Assembly (NCBI GenBank): GCA_963210315.1
Contig: OY723265.1
Span: 1,736,001-1,800,000 of the forward strand
Length of the DNA: 64,000 nt
Direction: 5' to 3'
Source: Rhynchopus euleeides
Taxonomy: Eukaryota > Euglenozoa > Diplonemea > Diplonemida > Diplonemidae
Shown here: piece by piece, positions 63,946-64,000 of the stretch
How positions within the stretch are numbered: position 1 is the first letter of the stretch
Layout: the number at the start of each line of letters is the position of its first letter
Notes under the pieces: generated by a model
Seen by the model: the letters and a program-made list of their open reading frames with translations, nothing else
Told to the model about the DNA's origin: nothing
Databases searched by the model: none
Program-made: the position numbers and the translations under genes

Positions 63946-64000
63946 ACATGATGAGGCACGGGAGGGTGGCAAAAGGCCCCCAGACCCCAGAAATCACCGA

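Noticed and set aside
1-64000. tRNA, rRNA or spliced-leader RNA genes
   Set aside because: I looked for B-box-like GGTTCRANNCC words and conserved rRNA cores and found none that folds or fits; a dedicated covariance search would be needed to be sure.

Overview
This window is nuclear DNA from a microbial eukaryote. Protein-coding genes carry spliceosomal introns with a near-invariant GTATG donor and a CAG acceptor. The gene set is eukaryotic: condensin SMC4, a Na+/Ca2+ exchanger, a Golgi-type glycosyltransferase, a PPR protein, a PUS7-type pseudouridine synthase and a cyclophilin. Coding regions are GC-rich at third positions. Spacers are long, low in complexity and full of short repeats. All ten intact host gene models, and the one host pseudogene, lie on the + strand. 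Most have a C/pyrimidine-rich tract ending in AG just upstream of the ATG. That layout resembles the one-way, trans-spliced gene arrays of Euglenozoa such as diplonemids, or of dinoflagellates. The lineage is inference; nothing here names the organism.

Layout: 1-3449, 3' part of SMC4. 5206-10357, seven-exon NCX-type exchanger with a 1.15-kb foldback transposon in its third intron. 10358-13211, spacer with 108-bp mini-elements and direct repeats. 13212-15359, GT61-like type II membrane glycosyltransferase. 15360-18006, spacer with three copies of a 66-bp GC-rich hairpin repeat. About 18.0-22.9 kb, hAT-like transposon (ORF on -). 24883-26832, ADP-ribosyltransferase-fold protein. 28090-29643, parallel beta-helix protein. 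30378-31868, PPR protein. 32650-35473, PUS7/TruD-like enzyme. 37847-38605, small multi-pass membrane protein. 39265-43311, complete TA-flanked transposon (ORF on -). 43543-46207, tandem duplicate of a ubiquitin-like + WD40 gene, second copy frameshifted. 47080-48520, cyclophilin. 49721-51229, signal peptide + WD-like ectodomain + one membrane span. 52042-52419, foldback element. 54113-56873, 2.8-kb tandem array. 57044-62974, large transposon-type gene ending in an OTU protease. 63685-63945, short satellite array.

The most unusual content is mobile. The 39-43 kb element encodes one protein that joins a C48/Ulp1-type cysteine protease, a pogo-like DDD transposase and a CCHC zinc knuckle. The 57-63 kb gene joins a transposase-like region to an OTU protease, possibly through a degenerate Josephin-like region. 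So two unrelated DNA transposons about 14 kb apart each carry a ubiquitin/SUMO-protease-type module. Several short non-autonomous families are also defined here by shared ends. The host genes show no common pathway.
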